Shown one piece after another: positions 36,258 to 46,188 of a stretch of 64,000 bases of DNA (its first letter is position 1; every line of letters starts with the position of its first letter). Under the pieces are notes generated by a model. That model worked only from the letters and a program-made list of their open reading frames with translations, made no database searches and had not been told where the DNA came from. The stretch is taken from positions 3,893,895 to 3,957,894 of the forward strand of contig CM019714.1 of assembly GCA_009760885.1 (NCBI GenBank), given 5' to 3'. A program made the translations under genes and the position numbers. This DNA comes from Achatina immaculata (lineage: Eukaryota > Mollusca > Gastropoda > Stylommatophora > Achatinidae).

Positions 36258-36602
36258 TTCACAGCACACACATCACACATAGCAGCACACACAACACACA
36301 CATCACACATAGCAGCACACACATCACACATATCAGACATACCAGCACACACAGCAGCACACAGCACACACATCACACATAGCAACACACACATCACACA
36401 TAGCAGCACACACAGCACACATAGCAGCACACATAGCACACATAACATCACACACATCACACATAGCAGCACACATAGCAGCACACATAGCACACATAGC
36501 AGCACACACAGCACACATAGCAGCACACATAGCACACACAGCATCACACACAGCATCACACACCACACAGCAGCACACATATCACACACAGCAGCACACA
36601 CA
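36258..36602. repeat. CA-rich ~15-21-bp degenerate repeat
   Basis: Mixtures of AGCAGCACACATAGCACACA-like units. Confidence 0.9.
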
Positions 36603-36904
36603 GCACTATATGATGCTTCAGCCTCAGCCATGCATGAACTGCCACGTCTAACACGACAATCTTTCATTATCGCCGGTGATTTATTCAGGGGATGAGTGAA
36701 GTTACCGGCCACTGCGAGATAAGCCTTGACCTGTACAACCTTGTGCCTGATCTCCAGGCCAGGCACACCTAGCACATGACATATGGTCACACCCGGAGTA
36801 TCCTTTTGTGCAACCCAGGACAGAACACGGGGTTTCATTTTAAATTCTGTCCAGTCTGTCAATTTTGGTTTTGGATAAGGTCAGTAGTCCGAGCCTGTAA
36901 CTGA
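36603..36904. other. Single-copy DNA between arrays
   Basis: About 300 bp. The minus strand is open throughout (from ~36862 into the arrays) but the sequence is not recognised, and the same frame runs on through two tandem arrays, so no gene is called. Confidence 0.5.
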
Positions 36905-37657
36905 CCATTGCTAGCATCAGTGTCTGTATTAGTCATACAAGTATCCATTGTTGCATATCCCACCTAGCCACTGCTAGCACCAGTGCCTGTATTAGCCATG
37001 CTAGCACCAGTGTCTGTATTAGCCATACAAGTATCCATTGTTGCATATCCCACCAAGCCACTGCTAGCACCAGTGCCTGTATTAGCCATGCTAGCACCAG
37101 TGTCTGTATTAGCCATACAAGTACCAGTGTCTGTATTAGCCATGCTAGCACCAGTGTCTGTATTAGCCATGCTAGCACCAGTGTCTGTATTAGCCATACA
37201 AGTATCCATTGTTGCATATCCCACCAAGCCACTGCTAGCACCAGTGCCTGTATTAGCCATGCTAGCACCAGTGTCTGTATTAGTCATACAAGTATCCATT
37301 GTTGCATATCCCACCAAGCCACTGCTAGCACCAGTGCCTGTATTAGTCATACAAGTATCCATTGTTGCATATCCCACCAAGCCACTGCTAGCACCAGTGT
37401 CTGTATTAGTCATACAAGTATCCATTGTTGTGTATCCCACCAAGCCACTGCTAGCACCAGTGTCTGTATTAGTCATACAAGTATCCATTGTTGCATATCC
37501 CACCAAGCCACTGCTAGCACCAGTGTCTGTATTAGCCATACAAGTATCCATTGTTGCATATCCCACCTAGCCACTGCTAGCACCAGTGTCTGTATTAGCC
37601 ATGCTAGCACCAGTGTCTGTATTAGTCATACAAGTATCCATTGTTGTGTATCCCACG
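36905..37657. repeat. 63-bp and 27-bp composite minisatellite
   Basis: Subunit TGCTAGCACCAGTGTCTGTA plus TTAGCCA (27 bp) alternates with a 36-bp extension containing AAGTATCCATTGTTGCATAT. The numbers of 27-bp subunits vary between 63-bp units. Confidence 0.95.
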
Positions 37658-37694
37658 TAACAGCTGTCGCACTTAGTTCTTTTTTTTCTGCTGG

Positions 37695-37981
37695 TGTTGA
37701 CGGTAAGATGATTGATCGTTGTATGACATGGTCAGTGTGTTGACGGTAAGATGATTGATCGTTGTATGACATGGTCAGTGTGTTGACGGTAAGATGATTG
37801 ATCGTTGTATGACATGGTCAGTGTGTTGACGGTAAGATGATTGATCGTTGTATGACATGGTCAGTGTGTTGACGGTAAGATGATTGATCGTTGTATGACA
37901 TGGTCAGTGTGTTGACGGTAAGATGATTGATCGTTGTATGACATGGTCAGTGTGTTGACTGTAAGATGATTGATCAAAAGT
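37695..37981. repeat. 43-bp minisatellite, ~6.7 copies
   Basis: TGTTGACGGTAAGATGATTG recurs at 37695, 37738, 37781, 37824, 37867, 37910 and, with one change, 37953. Confidence 0.95.
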
Positions 37982-38054
37982 TATACCCAGGTTCTTTAGG
38001 TTGGTTGTGGGAAGCGGGGAGGGGAGGGGAGGGGAGGGGGTGAAGACGCCCAAT

Positions 38055-38305
38055 AATCAGCTACCCATAGCTGACCAAGACACTGTCCCACCTCTCCTGG
38101 CTAATAGGGCAGGGATCGCCATAGTCCCCATGGTGGTGGAGTCTGCTAAAGAAGCATTGCACGCCCCCTACTTTTTAGCTGTACTCCAGGACTGCAAAAG
38201 TAGCTGCCATAACCCGCTCCCACGCAGATACGATGCTGTGCCTCAACATCTCTACAGCATCGGCTGCAAAGAACACCAGCTCGCAGTTACAGGGAGATCG
38301 TACAA
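38055..38305. repeat. Dispersed repeat X (copy 1)
   Basis: Contains CCCATGGTGGTGGAGTCTGC, AAAGAAGCA, a CGATGCTGTGCCTCAACA segment and GCAGTTACAGGGAGAT. The same two ends recur at 41750-41871 and 42909-43015, there separated by a LINE. No tRNA- or RT-like part; nature unknown. Confidence 0.7.
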
Positions 38306-38800
38306 GTACTTTAGGTTGAGGATTCTCTTGACCTGCATCCCGTTGTAGTGGATTACTGGCATCTCGTCTTGAACGAATCTGTTGTTCATATGCCACCGTA
38401 ACACCTGCATCTTACAAAGGTTGATCACTGTAATTATCACACCAAGTAGACAAGCGATCCGGGGATATTTGCAGTTCCATGGTTATTTCAGTCATGTTAT
38501 GTTTGTAGATCAGCAAGCCACTGGCATAGATGCGACTTCTGCCTGCCCCACTCTTGGTAACCTGACAACACTTGACAGTAAAGATATTAAACACAATTGG
38601 TGATAGCGGAGATCCACGTAGAAGACCTGGTGCTGTTCTGCGGGTCTGAGATCCAAGAGCCAAACCGTAAAGCCACCGACTGACATGGCCGAAACCCAGC
38701 GACCCTACATGAAGATATGTTTTATAATTAGACGGCACGGCGGTGATCTCCCTTTGCCTTCAGCTTGGATTGTATATGACTGATCTCTATGTCTAGAGGC
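38306..38800 (-). pseudogene. Broken LINE reverse transcriptase fragment (minus strand)
   Basis: Reading the minus strand from ~38800 downward: a palm segment GSPLSPIVFNIFT, then IYASGLL (38517-38528) in place of the family's YADD/FADD box, then ITMELQISPDRLSTWCD, and after a frameshift KMQVLRWHMNN...MQVKRILNLKYL. These are the RT palm and the start of the thumb of a non-LTR element of a different family from A and B. The catalytic box is destroyed, at least one frameshift is present, and the copy ends abruptly at KYL where it abuts dispersed repeat X. Confidence 0.75.
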
Positions 38801-38804
38801 CGCT

Positions 38805-39152
38805 GTCCGGTGGATATGGCTAGTGGAAGGACATGGCATGAGAAGACACAAGTTGGAGAACCTGGAAACGACTGGAAAATCCAAGAGAAAATGGAAGAGA
38901 GGAAGGTCAAGAGACACATACCTCTGCAGACTGACCAAGTGGGATGGGAAAAGAGACTCATATTTCTGGAGACTGACCAAGTGGGATGGGAAAAGAGACT
39001 CATATTTCTGGAGACTGACCAAGTGGGATGGGAAAAGAGACTCATATTTCTGGAGACTGACCAAGTGGGATGGGAAAAGAAAATATTCTGAACTGATCAA
39101 GGACTGCACAAGAATGAGATGCATGATCTCGAGCGCTATCCAGAACAGCACA
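38805..39152 (+). pseudogene. LINE 3'-end fragment with an internal 42-bp expansion
   Basis: The + strand encodes the C-terminal tail typical of LINE polymerases: ENLETTGKSKRKWKRGRSRD, a CRLTKWDGKR segment, then KYSELIKDCTR...SAIQNST and a stop. Compare TTGKIEGRRSRGRPRETILD in the family A copy at ~60260. The segment from 38929 to 39085 is a 42-bp tandem repeat, ~3.7 copies, each encoding RLTKWDGKRDSYFW, so coding sequence has been amplified within the element. Confidence 0.7.
38929..39085. repeat. 42-bp minisatellite inside LINE coding sequence
   Basis: ACTGACCAAGTGGGATGGGA recurs every 42 bp, ~3.7 copies, keeping the LINE reading frame. Confidence 0.93.
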
Positions 39153-39159
39153 TAAAAAT

Positions 39160-39330
39160 AATGTTTCTTGGTGTAGTGGCTAGTGGACTTGCCTGCCAAT
39201 CAGAGGGTCCCTGCTTTGATTTCACTTTCTTGTAGAATTGTTTCGGGCTGACCAGCACGGGGGCCAGCTCAGGATTCCACTCGGTCAGTGAGGACAGGTT
39301 CTGGCATCCACATCTCAAAGTCTATGCTGG
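39160..39330 (+). mobile_element. tRNA-derived SINE-like element
   Basis: TGGTGTAGTGGCTAGTGG fits a tRNA A box, and GGTCCCTGCTTTGATTTC about 30 bp later is a decayed B box in the position expected of a tRNA head. No acceptor stem closes, so this is not a tRNA gene. The body runs on towards the array at 39370. Confidence 0.5.
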
Positions 39331-39369
39331 CCTAGAAATGTGAAGACACCAACGTTGCACACACCTGCA

Positions 39370-39525
39370 ACATGACACAGGACATAGACATGACACAGGA
39401 CATAGACATGACACAGGACATAGACATGACACAGGACATAGACATGACACAGGACATAGACATGACACAGGACATATATACATGACACAGGACATAGACA
39501 TGACACAGGACATAGACATGCCACT
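39370..39525. repeat. 18-bp minisatellite, ~8 copies
   Basis: Unit GACATGACACAGGACATA. Confidence 0.95.
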
Positions 39526-39671
39526 TGTCTTATTCTCCCTAATCTAGCAAACAAGACATCAGGAAAGTGAAAAATACAACTAGCAATTTTTTTAAAATTT
39601 CGTGCTTCACAAAAAGTATGCATTCCCAGAACAATTTGTGTGTGTGTGTGCGTGCTTGTGTGTGTGGCTGG

Positions 39672-39926
39672 CCTCGCTGCCAGGCAGCTTAGAGACAACA
39701 ATGCTTGGAAGGGCCTTGCTGTCATGCAGCTTAGAGACAATGCTTGGAAGGGACTCGCTGTCATGCAGCTTAGAGGGAACAATGCTTGGAAGGGCCTAGC
39801 TGCCAGGCAGCTTAGAGGGAACAATGCTTGGAAGGGCCTAGCTGCCAGGCAGCTTAGAGGGAACAATGCTTGGAAGGGCCTAGCTGTCATGCAGCTTAGA
39901 GAGAACAATGCTTGGAAGGGGCCTTA
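39672..39926. repeat. 42-bp minisatellite, ~6 copies
   Basis: Unit contains CAGCTTAGAGGGAACAATGC and TTGGAAGGGCC. Confidence 0.94.
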
Positions 39927-39949
39927 AGTATTTTTGTTCTGATAATCTT

Positions 39950-40100
39950 GTGATTTCTCTACAAAGGCTAATGATACTCCATGGAGTAATGATAATCCCA
40001 CAGCTAATTATACTCCTCAGGTTAATGTTATTCCCACAGCTAATGATACTACTACAGCTAATGATAGTCCTTGAGCTAGTGATATTTTACATGTTGAAAC
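39950..40100. repeat. ~18-bp degenerate repeat
   Basis: Imperfect repeats around CTAATGATACTCCACAG. Confidence 0.7.
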
Positions 40101-40149
40101 CACATGCTTAAAGGTTTATATCTGATGACATTGTAGCCAAATTGTTCAT

Positions 40150-40510
40150 TGGCCTTGCTGAATTTGTTTTCTAGGTCAAATTGTTGGCCATTCTGAACTT
40201 GTTTTCTAGGCCAAATTGTTGGCCTTGCTGGACTTGTTTTCTAGGTCAAATTGTTGGCCATTCTGAACTTGTTTTCTAGGTCAAATTGTTGGCCTTGCTG
40301 AACTTGTTTTCTAGGTCAAATTGTTGGCCATTCTGAACTTGTTTCCTAATCGAAATTGTTCATTGGCCTTGCTGAACTTGTTTTCTAATCCTAATTGTTC
40401 ATTGGCCTTGCTGAACTTATTTTCTAGGTCATATTGTTGGGCATCCTGAACTTGTTTTCTAGGCCAAAATTGTGTTCACTAGCTATATTGAACTTGTTTT
40501 CTAAACCAGA
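40150..40510. repeat. ~35-40-bp minisatellite, ~10 copies
   Basis: Unit contains AACTTGTTTTCTAGGTCAAA and TTGTTGGCC. Confidence 0.93.
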
Positions 40511-41749
40511 TTGTTTTTCTCTCTATTTTTTCTTTTAAATTCTCTGCAGTGCCAGCCACACCTAAGTACATGGGTATATAAACACACAATATATAGTCAG
40601 ATAGGGAAGCTTATGAAAATGTGGATAAACTGATGGATGAGAAGATGAATGGATGGATGCATGAGTGGACCAATGAATGAAGAAACTGATAGAACCAATA
40701 GATGGATAATAGACAGTCAGATGAGTAAATAGAGCTACGTTCATGTTCTGTTTACAGTCTTGTTCATTCTACATTCTTGTTCTGTCTACAGTCTTGTTCT
40801 GTCTACAGTCATGTTCAGCCTACATTCGTCTTCTGTCTATGGTTTGATCAACGTTCATGTTCTGTCTGTATTCATTTTCTGTCCACAGCAATGTTTGATC
40901 TATATTGATGTTTTTTCTTTACCTATGTTCTGTCAACATCCATGTTCAATCTACATTCATGTTCTGTCTACAGTCAGTCTGTCGTCCGATTATTTATATT
41001 TTTGAGCGATGTACTGACAGTTTAGTTAGTATCACACAATTTATATAAAATATTATAAACATTACTGCTGATTATCTTAAATAATCGCTACACAATGCTA
41101 CTTGGTGAACATTACACATCAATGTAAATCACATGTTACAGAATGATGTGTGCAGCTAGTTAGCATAACAATATCTCATGATGAATATACTAGAACATTT
41201 ATGATGTTCAGAAAGTTAACAATACCGAGTCAAAATGTAGACATTATTCAGTCAGTGTTAGCAAAATTTGTTACAGTTTATGAAGATCCTGAAATGTTGT
41301 TACATTCATATTGTGCCTGTCTTTGTTACAAGGATGATACAGAAAAGCGAAGTGTCTACCTTTCACTTCTTTTTTTTATGTTTTTATCTGTTGTGTTGTT
41401 TTTTGTATGTGATCATTGAAAAAGGTTTTTGCTGAAATATTGGATTGTTGTATGTTCTTCGTTTATATGTGCTCATCTTAGCTCATCTCACTTTCTGTCA
41501 CTCTCATTCTTGTTCACTGTCCTCATTCTTTCTATTTGTGTGTGTGTAAAAGTGAACCATACGCCTTTGTCTACCTTTATTATATTCATATGTCTGATGA
41601 TTGTTGTAATATTCACATGACCAATGATTGTTGTAGTATTCATATGTCCGATGATTGTTGTGACATTCATATGTCTAGGTGAAGATTCTGTCCGATTAGA
41701 CAATCAGCTACGCATAAACTGACATGCTAGCATCATGTTTAGCGAAACA
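40511..41749. other. Single-copy DNA with weak repeats
   Basis: No gene recognised. 40740-40985 has degenerate TGTTCTGTCTACAGTC repeats; 41588-41680 has ~3 copies of a 27-bp unit CATATGTCTGATGATTGTTG. The rest is AT-rich. Confidence 0.55.
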
Positions 41750-41871
41750 TAGCTGATCAAGACCCTGTCCCACCTCTCCTTGGTGCCCCCAGTAACAGGC
41801 CTAGCCTGGCTAATGGGGCAAGGATTGGCATAGTCCCCATGGTGGTGGAGTCTGCTAAAGAAGCACCAGAA
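41750..41871. repeat. Dispersed repeat X, left part (copy 2)
   Basis: Matches 38070-38155 (GACCCTGTCCCACCTCTCCT, CCCATGGTGGTGGAGTCTGC), with an extra ~25 bp near 41785. Interrupted at AAAGAAGCA by the LINE that follows. Confidence 0.75.
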
Positions 41872-42908
41872 ACTCTGGGAAATAATGGACAAAATGGGAC
41901 TTCCAACATATTTGATACAATTAACATCACTGTTGTATTTAGACTAACAAGCAGCAGTAAGAATAAATGGTGCAACAACAACTTGGTTTGACATAAAACA
42001 AGGGGTCTGTCAGCGGTGCATATTGTCACCTTACTTATTTAACTTGTATACTGAAAATATAATGAGGAATGTTAGAGAAGATGTAGACACAGAATATTAC
42101 GATGCCATAACAATTGGAGGTTATGAAATACCAGAGATTAGATATGCTGATGACACAGTGTTACTGTCCACAACACAAAAAGGAATGGAAAAACTAATTA
42201 TGTCAGTCCGTAAGAACAGTGAAGAGTAAAAACCTTTATATTAACGCAAAGAGAACTAAATTGATGACAAATGACAAAACAAACAAGGCAGCTGAAATAT
42301 ATATCAATGATGAAAAACTGGAGGAAGCGGAGAGCTTTTAATATCTTGGATCACTACTAACTAATAATGGAGATACAATGAGGGAAATTAAAAGGAGGAC
42401 ATCTATCGCTCCTCAGAAAGTAAAACAACTAAAGAATCTGCAGAGAGAAAGAACCACAAAAATAAGATTTTTAAGGGCATGCATCTTTCCCATCGCAACA
42501 TATGCCTGCGAGACCTGGACACTTAACAAAACAGCTGAGAAACACATAAATGCCTTTGAATGTAAATGCTACAGAAGAGTTCTTCAAATATCATGGACAC
42601 ACACAAAAATATATCCATACTACAAGAACTTAATATTGAAGAAGGTTGGCTAGTAAAAGAGGACTAAAGAGAGAAAGCTTAAATATTTTGGACACATTAA
42701 ACATCATGATAATTTAGAGAAGATCGTCTTGGAGGGTATATAATGGGAAAAAGAAAGAGAGGAAGACCAAGGCGAAGATGGCTGCAAGACATCGTTGACG
42801 ATCGCAAATGGACGCATCAGCAGCAGGCCATCTTGCTCACAACCGAGAGGCCTATAGGAGTGCTGTTAGGGAGGCAAAGTTCCGCAAGGGACATGCAAAT
42901 GAATGGAT
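41872..42908 (+). pseudogene. LINE family B, 5'-truncated, inserted in repeat X
   Basis: Reverse transcriptase of a second non-LTR family. Seen in order: LWEIMDKMGLP, FDIKQGVCQRCILSPYLFNL (~41985-42045), an intact RYADDTVLL box (42143-42154), NAKRTKLM, LTNNGDTMREIKRR (~42357), IFPIATYACETWTLN, CYRRVLQISWT, and after frameshifts GRPRRRWLQDIVDD and MDASAAGHLAHNREAY...FRKGHA. Several stops and frameshifts (for example near 42228, 42340 and 42652) make it non-functional. It ends in a short AATG-type tail (~42895-42915). Both flanks belong to dispersed repeat X, whose middle ~60 bp is missing here. Confidence 0.85.
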
Positions 42909-43015
42909 GAATGACCCGCTTCCAAACGGAAACGATGCTATGTCTCAACACCACATCACACCATCAGCTGCAAAGGACACTAGGTCGCAGTTACAGGGAG
43001 ATATATCACAAGACA
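42909..43015. repeat. Dispersed repeat X, right part (copy 2)
   Basis: Matches 38205-38305 (GATGCTATGTCTCAACA, GCAGTTACAGGGAGAT). Duplicated at 43861-43967. Confidence 0.75.
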
Positions 43016-43069
43016 AGACAATTCGTATGTCCGTTGGTTGCTGTGATATTCATACATCAGTTGTAAATT

Positions 43070-43315
43070 GACGTAATGGAAACTGGAACAATTTTCTTTA
43101 TAAAAATAGGAAACAACGAGGCTTTCGTACAGTAAAGTAAGAGAAAACCTCGGAAAAAATCGTAGACAAAGCACTTTAGTGAGATGTGAGAGAAAGAAAA
43201 ATCACAAGAGAATTACCTGGGATTCGAACCACGGACTCCGGTAGGACGAGCAGCCGTCTAGCCACGCAGAACAGCGTACTAACCGACTGCGCTACTAGCA
43301 CCTCCTAAACTGGAA
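43070..43315 (-). mobile_element. tRNA-derived SINE (minus strand, copy 1)
   Basis: On the minus strand TAGTAGCGCAGTCGGTTAGT is a tRNA A box and GTGGTTCGAATCCCAGG a B box, so an RNA polymerase III promoter is present. The region between them is longer than in a standard tRNA and the acceptor stem does not close. A ~150-bp unrelated body follows towards lower coordinates. Confidence 0.75.
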
Positions 43316-43339
43316 ACTGCTGCATCAGTAGACTGCTGT

Positions 43340-43562
43340 CAGCACAATGGATGCTTTTATTCTTCTTACATCCTTCCCGTGCTGTTAAACGTCACACAGG
43401 GCTCGCAAGGTTGTTTGCCAAGATTTTTCTTTGGGCGTACTTTTCAACCTCATCAAAGGATTTTATGCCTGTTAACTTGGCCTCTCTTAATAATGTTCTC
43501 TTCAGAGTTTCACGCGGTCTGCCCCTTTTTCTTCGGCCTGTTGTGTTCCACTTGATAGCTAG
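43340..43562 (-). pseudogene. 3' end of an RTE-type LINE (minus strand), duplicated
   Basis: The minus strand matches the distal end of the RTE copy at 44300-46060 (GVRPRETL-type tail, then the CTGTGTGACGTTTAACAGCA segment). It is the diverged portion of the 952-bp duplication. Confidence 0.7.
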
Positions 43563-44021
43563 ATATCCATACTACAAGAACTTAATATTGAAGAAGGTTG
43601 GCTAGTAAAAGAGGACTAAAGAGAGAAAGCTTAAATATTTTGGACACATTAAACATCATGATAATTTAGAGAAGATCGTCTTGGAGGGTATATAATGGTA
43701 AAAAGAAAGAGAGGAAGACCAAGGCGAAGATGGCTGCAAGACATCGTTGACGATCGCAAATGGACGCATCAGCAGCAGGCCATCTTGCTCACAACCGAGA
43801 GGCCTATAGGAGTGCTGTTAGGGAGGCAAAGTTCCGCAAGGGACATGCAAATGAATGGATGAATGACCCGCTTCCAAACGGAAACGATGCTATGTCTCAA
43901 CACCACATCACACCATCAGCTGCAAAGGACACTAGGTCGCAGTTACAGGGAGATATATCACAAGACAAGACAATTCGTATGTCCGTTGGTTGCTGTGATA
44001 TTCATACATCAGTTGTAAATT

Positions 44022-44267
44022 GACGTAATGGAAACTGGAACAATTTTCTTTATAAAAATAGGAAACAACGAGGCTTTCGTACAGTAAAGTAAGAGAAAAC
44101 CTCGGAAAAAATCGTAGACAAAGCACTTTAGTGAGATGTGAGAGAAAGAAAAATCACAAGAGAATTACCTGGGATTCGAACCACGGACTCCGGTAGGACG
44201 AGCAGCCGTCTAGCCACGCAGAACAGCGTACTAACCGACTGCGCTACTGGCACGTCCTAAACTGGAA
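44022..44267 (-). mobile_element. tRNA-derived SINE (minus strand, copy 2)
   Basis: Second copy of the SINE at 43070-43315, offset 952, with two or three substitutions near the 5' end (CTAGCACCTCC versus CTGGCACGTCC on the + strand). Confidence 0.75.
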
Positions 44268-44291
44268 ACTGCTGCATCAGCAGACTGCTGT

Positions 44292-46060
44292 CAGCACAAT
44301 GGATGCTTTTATTCTTCTTACATCCTTCCCGTGCTGTTAAACGTCACACAGGGCTCGCAAGGTTGTTTGCCAAGATTTTTCTTTGGGCGTACTTTTCAAC
44401 CTCATCAAGGGATTTTATGCCCACTAATTTGGCCTGTCTTAACAACGTCCTCTTCAGAGTTTCACGCGGTCTGCCTCTTTTTCTTCAGCCTGTTATGTTC
44501 CACGTGATAGCTTGTTTTGTGATTCTCTGATTGTTTCTTCTCATCACGTGACCAATATATGACTGTCTCCTTTTCCTGATCACCCATGAGACTGGTTGTT
44601 GTTCAGTCATCTGTCTTATCTCTACATTGCTCTTGAATTTGTTCCACTTTATACTGAATATTTTCTTGAGGCATTTGTTTTCAAAAGTCTACTTTCTTGT
44701 CTATTTCTTTAGTTTTTTTTTCCAGCTTTCACATGCATAAATGAGGGTGGATATTTGAAATGAATAGTCTTAACTTGGTTTTTGTGCTTATAGCTTTTGA
44801 ATGCCATATGTTCTCAAGATTATTGAAGATCAGTGCTGCGTTTGTAATTCTAACTTCCTTTCTGGAGTCACCATCCTGCTCTATGTAGCTCCCAAGGTAT
44901 GCACACGGTGTACTTCTTCAACAGCTGTTACTTCTACATATATTTTTCTTTCTTGACTAATGAGAGGTTTCATTATTTTTGTTTTGTCCCTGTTAATTTC
45001 AAGACTTATTTTGCTAGTCAGTGAAGACAGGCTATCTATTTTTTCTTGCATGGAATTCACATTGTTACTGATAAGAGTTATGGCATCAGCAAAATTAAGA
45101 TCTTCCAGTTGGGTTCCATGTACCCAGTCAATACCTGTGTTACCTGTGCAGCAATTCTTTCATTATCAAGTCCATGGCAATTCCAAAAAGCAATGGAGAT
45201 AATATACATCCTTGTTTCACACCTGTTTCAATCTGGAACCATTCACTCATTCCTTCTTCTGTTTTGACTGCACAAACATATCCATTGTAGAGATCCTTAA
45301 TAATGTTGACAATCTTAGATGGTATTCCATACATTCTTAAAATTCTCCACAATGAATCTCTGTGTATGCTATCAAATGCATTTTTAAAGTTTATGAAGTT
45401 CAGGATTAATGGTTTCTGTTTTCAATATGTTCTTCAAGTATTAGAGTAAAGATCTGGTCGAGACACTTCTTCCTTTTTGAAATCCTGTTCTTCTCTCATT
45501 GCAGTATCCACTATATCTTTAAGTCTATTCAAAATGACTTTGACACAACTGATACTAAGGTTACTCCTCTCCAGTTATTGCAGTTGCTAAGGTTGCCTTT
45601 TTTTTGGTATTTTAACAATGATTCCTTTTTTCCATTTAAAAGGACCTTTTCTTCTATCCAAACTTTATTAAACATTCTCTGTAGTTGGTTCATGTTGTCA
45701 CTGTTAATAGCTTTTAACATTTCAGGCATTATTTCATCTTCATTGCAGCTTTGTTGTTAGCCATTAAATTCACTGGTGTTTCAATTTCATGCAATGTAAT
45801 TTCATCTAGGTTGACATTTAGTTGTGGGGTTGGTAAGATGGTTTCAAGGTTTAACAATTCTTTTGGATGTGGTCAGTTAAGTATTTCTTGGAAGTGTTTA
45901 GCCCATCTTTGCTTTTGGTCTTTACTTGACATTAATAGGGTTACAGTTTTGCTAAAGATTGGTCCTTCTTTAGATGTAATAGTACCTGTTAGCCTCTTTT
46001 GTATATTATATAAAGTTTTGTGTATCCTGTTTTATGCTTACTTTGACATAATAAATATTC
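44292..46060 (-). pseudogene. RTE-type LINE polymerase, broken (minus strand)
   Basis: Read on the minus strand from ~46045 down: a linker with QKQRWAKHFQEILN, then NVNLDEITLHEI, MPEMLKAINSDNMNQLQRMF, GNLSNCNNWRGVTLVSVVSK, MWRILRMYGIPSKIVNIIKDLY, TGVKQGCILSPLLF, a catalytic box NFADA (45082-45093) in place of FADD, then EINRDKTKIM, a degraded middle, and RKRRQSYIGHVMRR...RGRPRETLKR near the 3' end. These are hallmarks of RTE-clade polymerases. Several stops and frameshifts and part of the palm (motif A region near 45360-45530) is degraded or missing. It ends with the conserved non-coding 3' segment at ~44300. Its 5' edge is ~75 bp upstream of the start codon of the gene at 46137, on the opposite strand. 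Confidence 0.8.
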
Positions 46061-46136
46061 TTAACTTTTCTCATTTGACAGACAGAATATTATCCTTTGC
46101 TGTTTTGGAAGTGACATAATCTCCCTGGAAGACGCC

Positions 46137-46188
46137 ATGTATCTACAAACACATGTGCTGGCATTTTGTGTGGCCATCTTTTGTGTCT
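46137..46188 (+). CDS. Exon 1 of mucin-like gene: signal peptide
   Basis: ATG at 46137-46139, 17 hydrophobic codons, then a perfect GTAAGT donor at 46189. One base carries over (phase 1). An AG acceptor-like site (CATTTGACAG) ends at ~46080, so a 5' UTR exon boundary is possible. Confidence 0.7.

Larger units (their letters stand above)
42611..44514 (+). repeat. 952-bp direct tandem duplication
   Basis: Copy 1 is 42611-43562 and copy 2 is 43563-44514 (ATATCCATACTACAAGAACT at 42611 and 43563). The unit spans the LINE B 3' end, repeat X right part, a SINE and the 3' end of an RTE copy. The first ~850 bp are almost identical, while the last ~95 bp (43466-43562 versus 44418-44514) differ at about 14 positions. 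Confidence 0.92.

Noticed and set aside
36640..36700. LINE endonuclease-like SFIIAGD motif on the + strand
   Set aside because: The match is only a few residues, a stop follows at once and no neighbouring motif supports it.
35429..36862. A 477-codon minus-strand frame including MGGRECREW repeats
   Set aside because: Runs through two unrelated tandem arrays; the ~85-residue single-copy N-terminal part matches nothing I recognise.
43200..43315. Functional tRNA gene on the minus strand
   Set aside because: A and B boxes are present, but the acceptor stem does not close and a SINE body follows.
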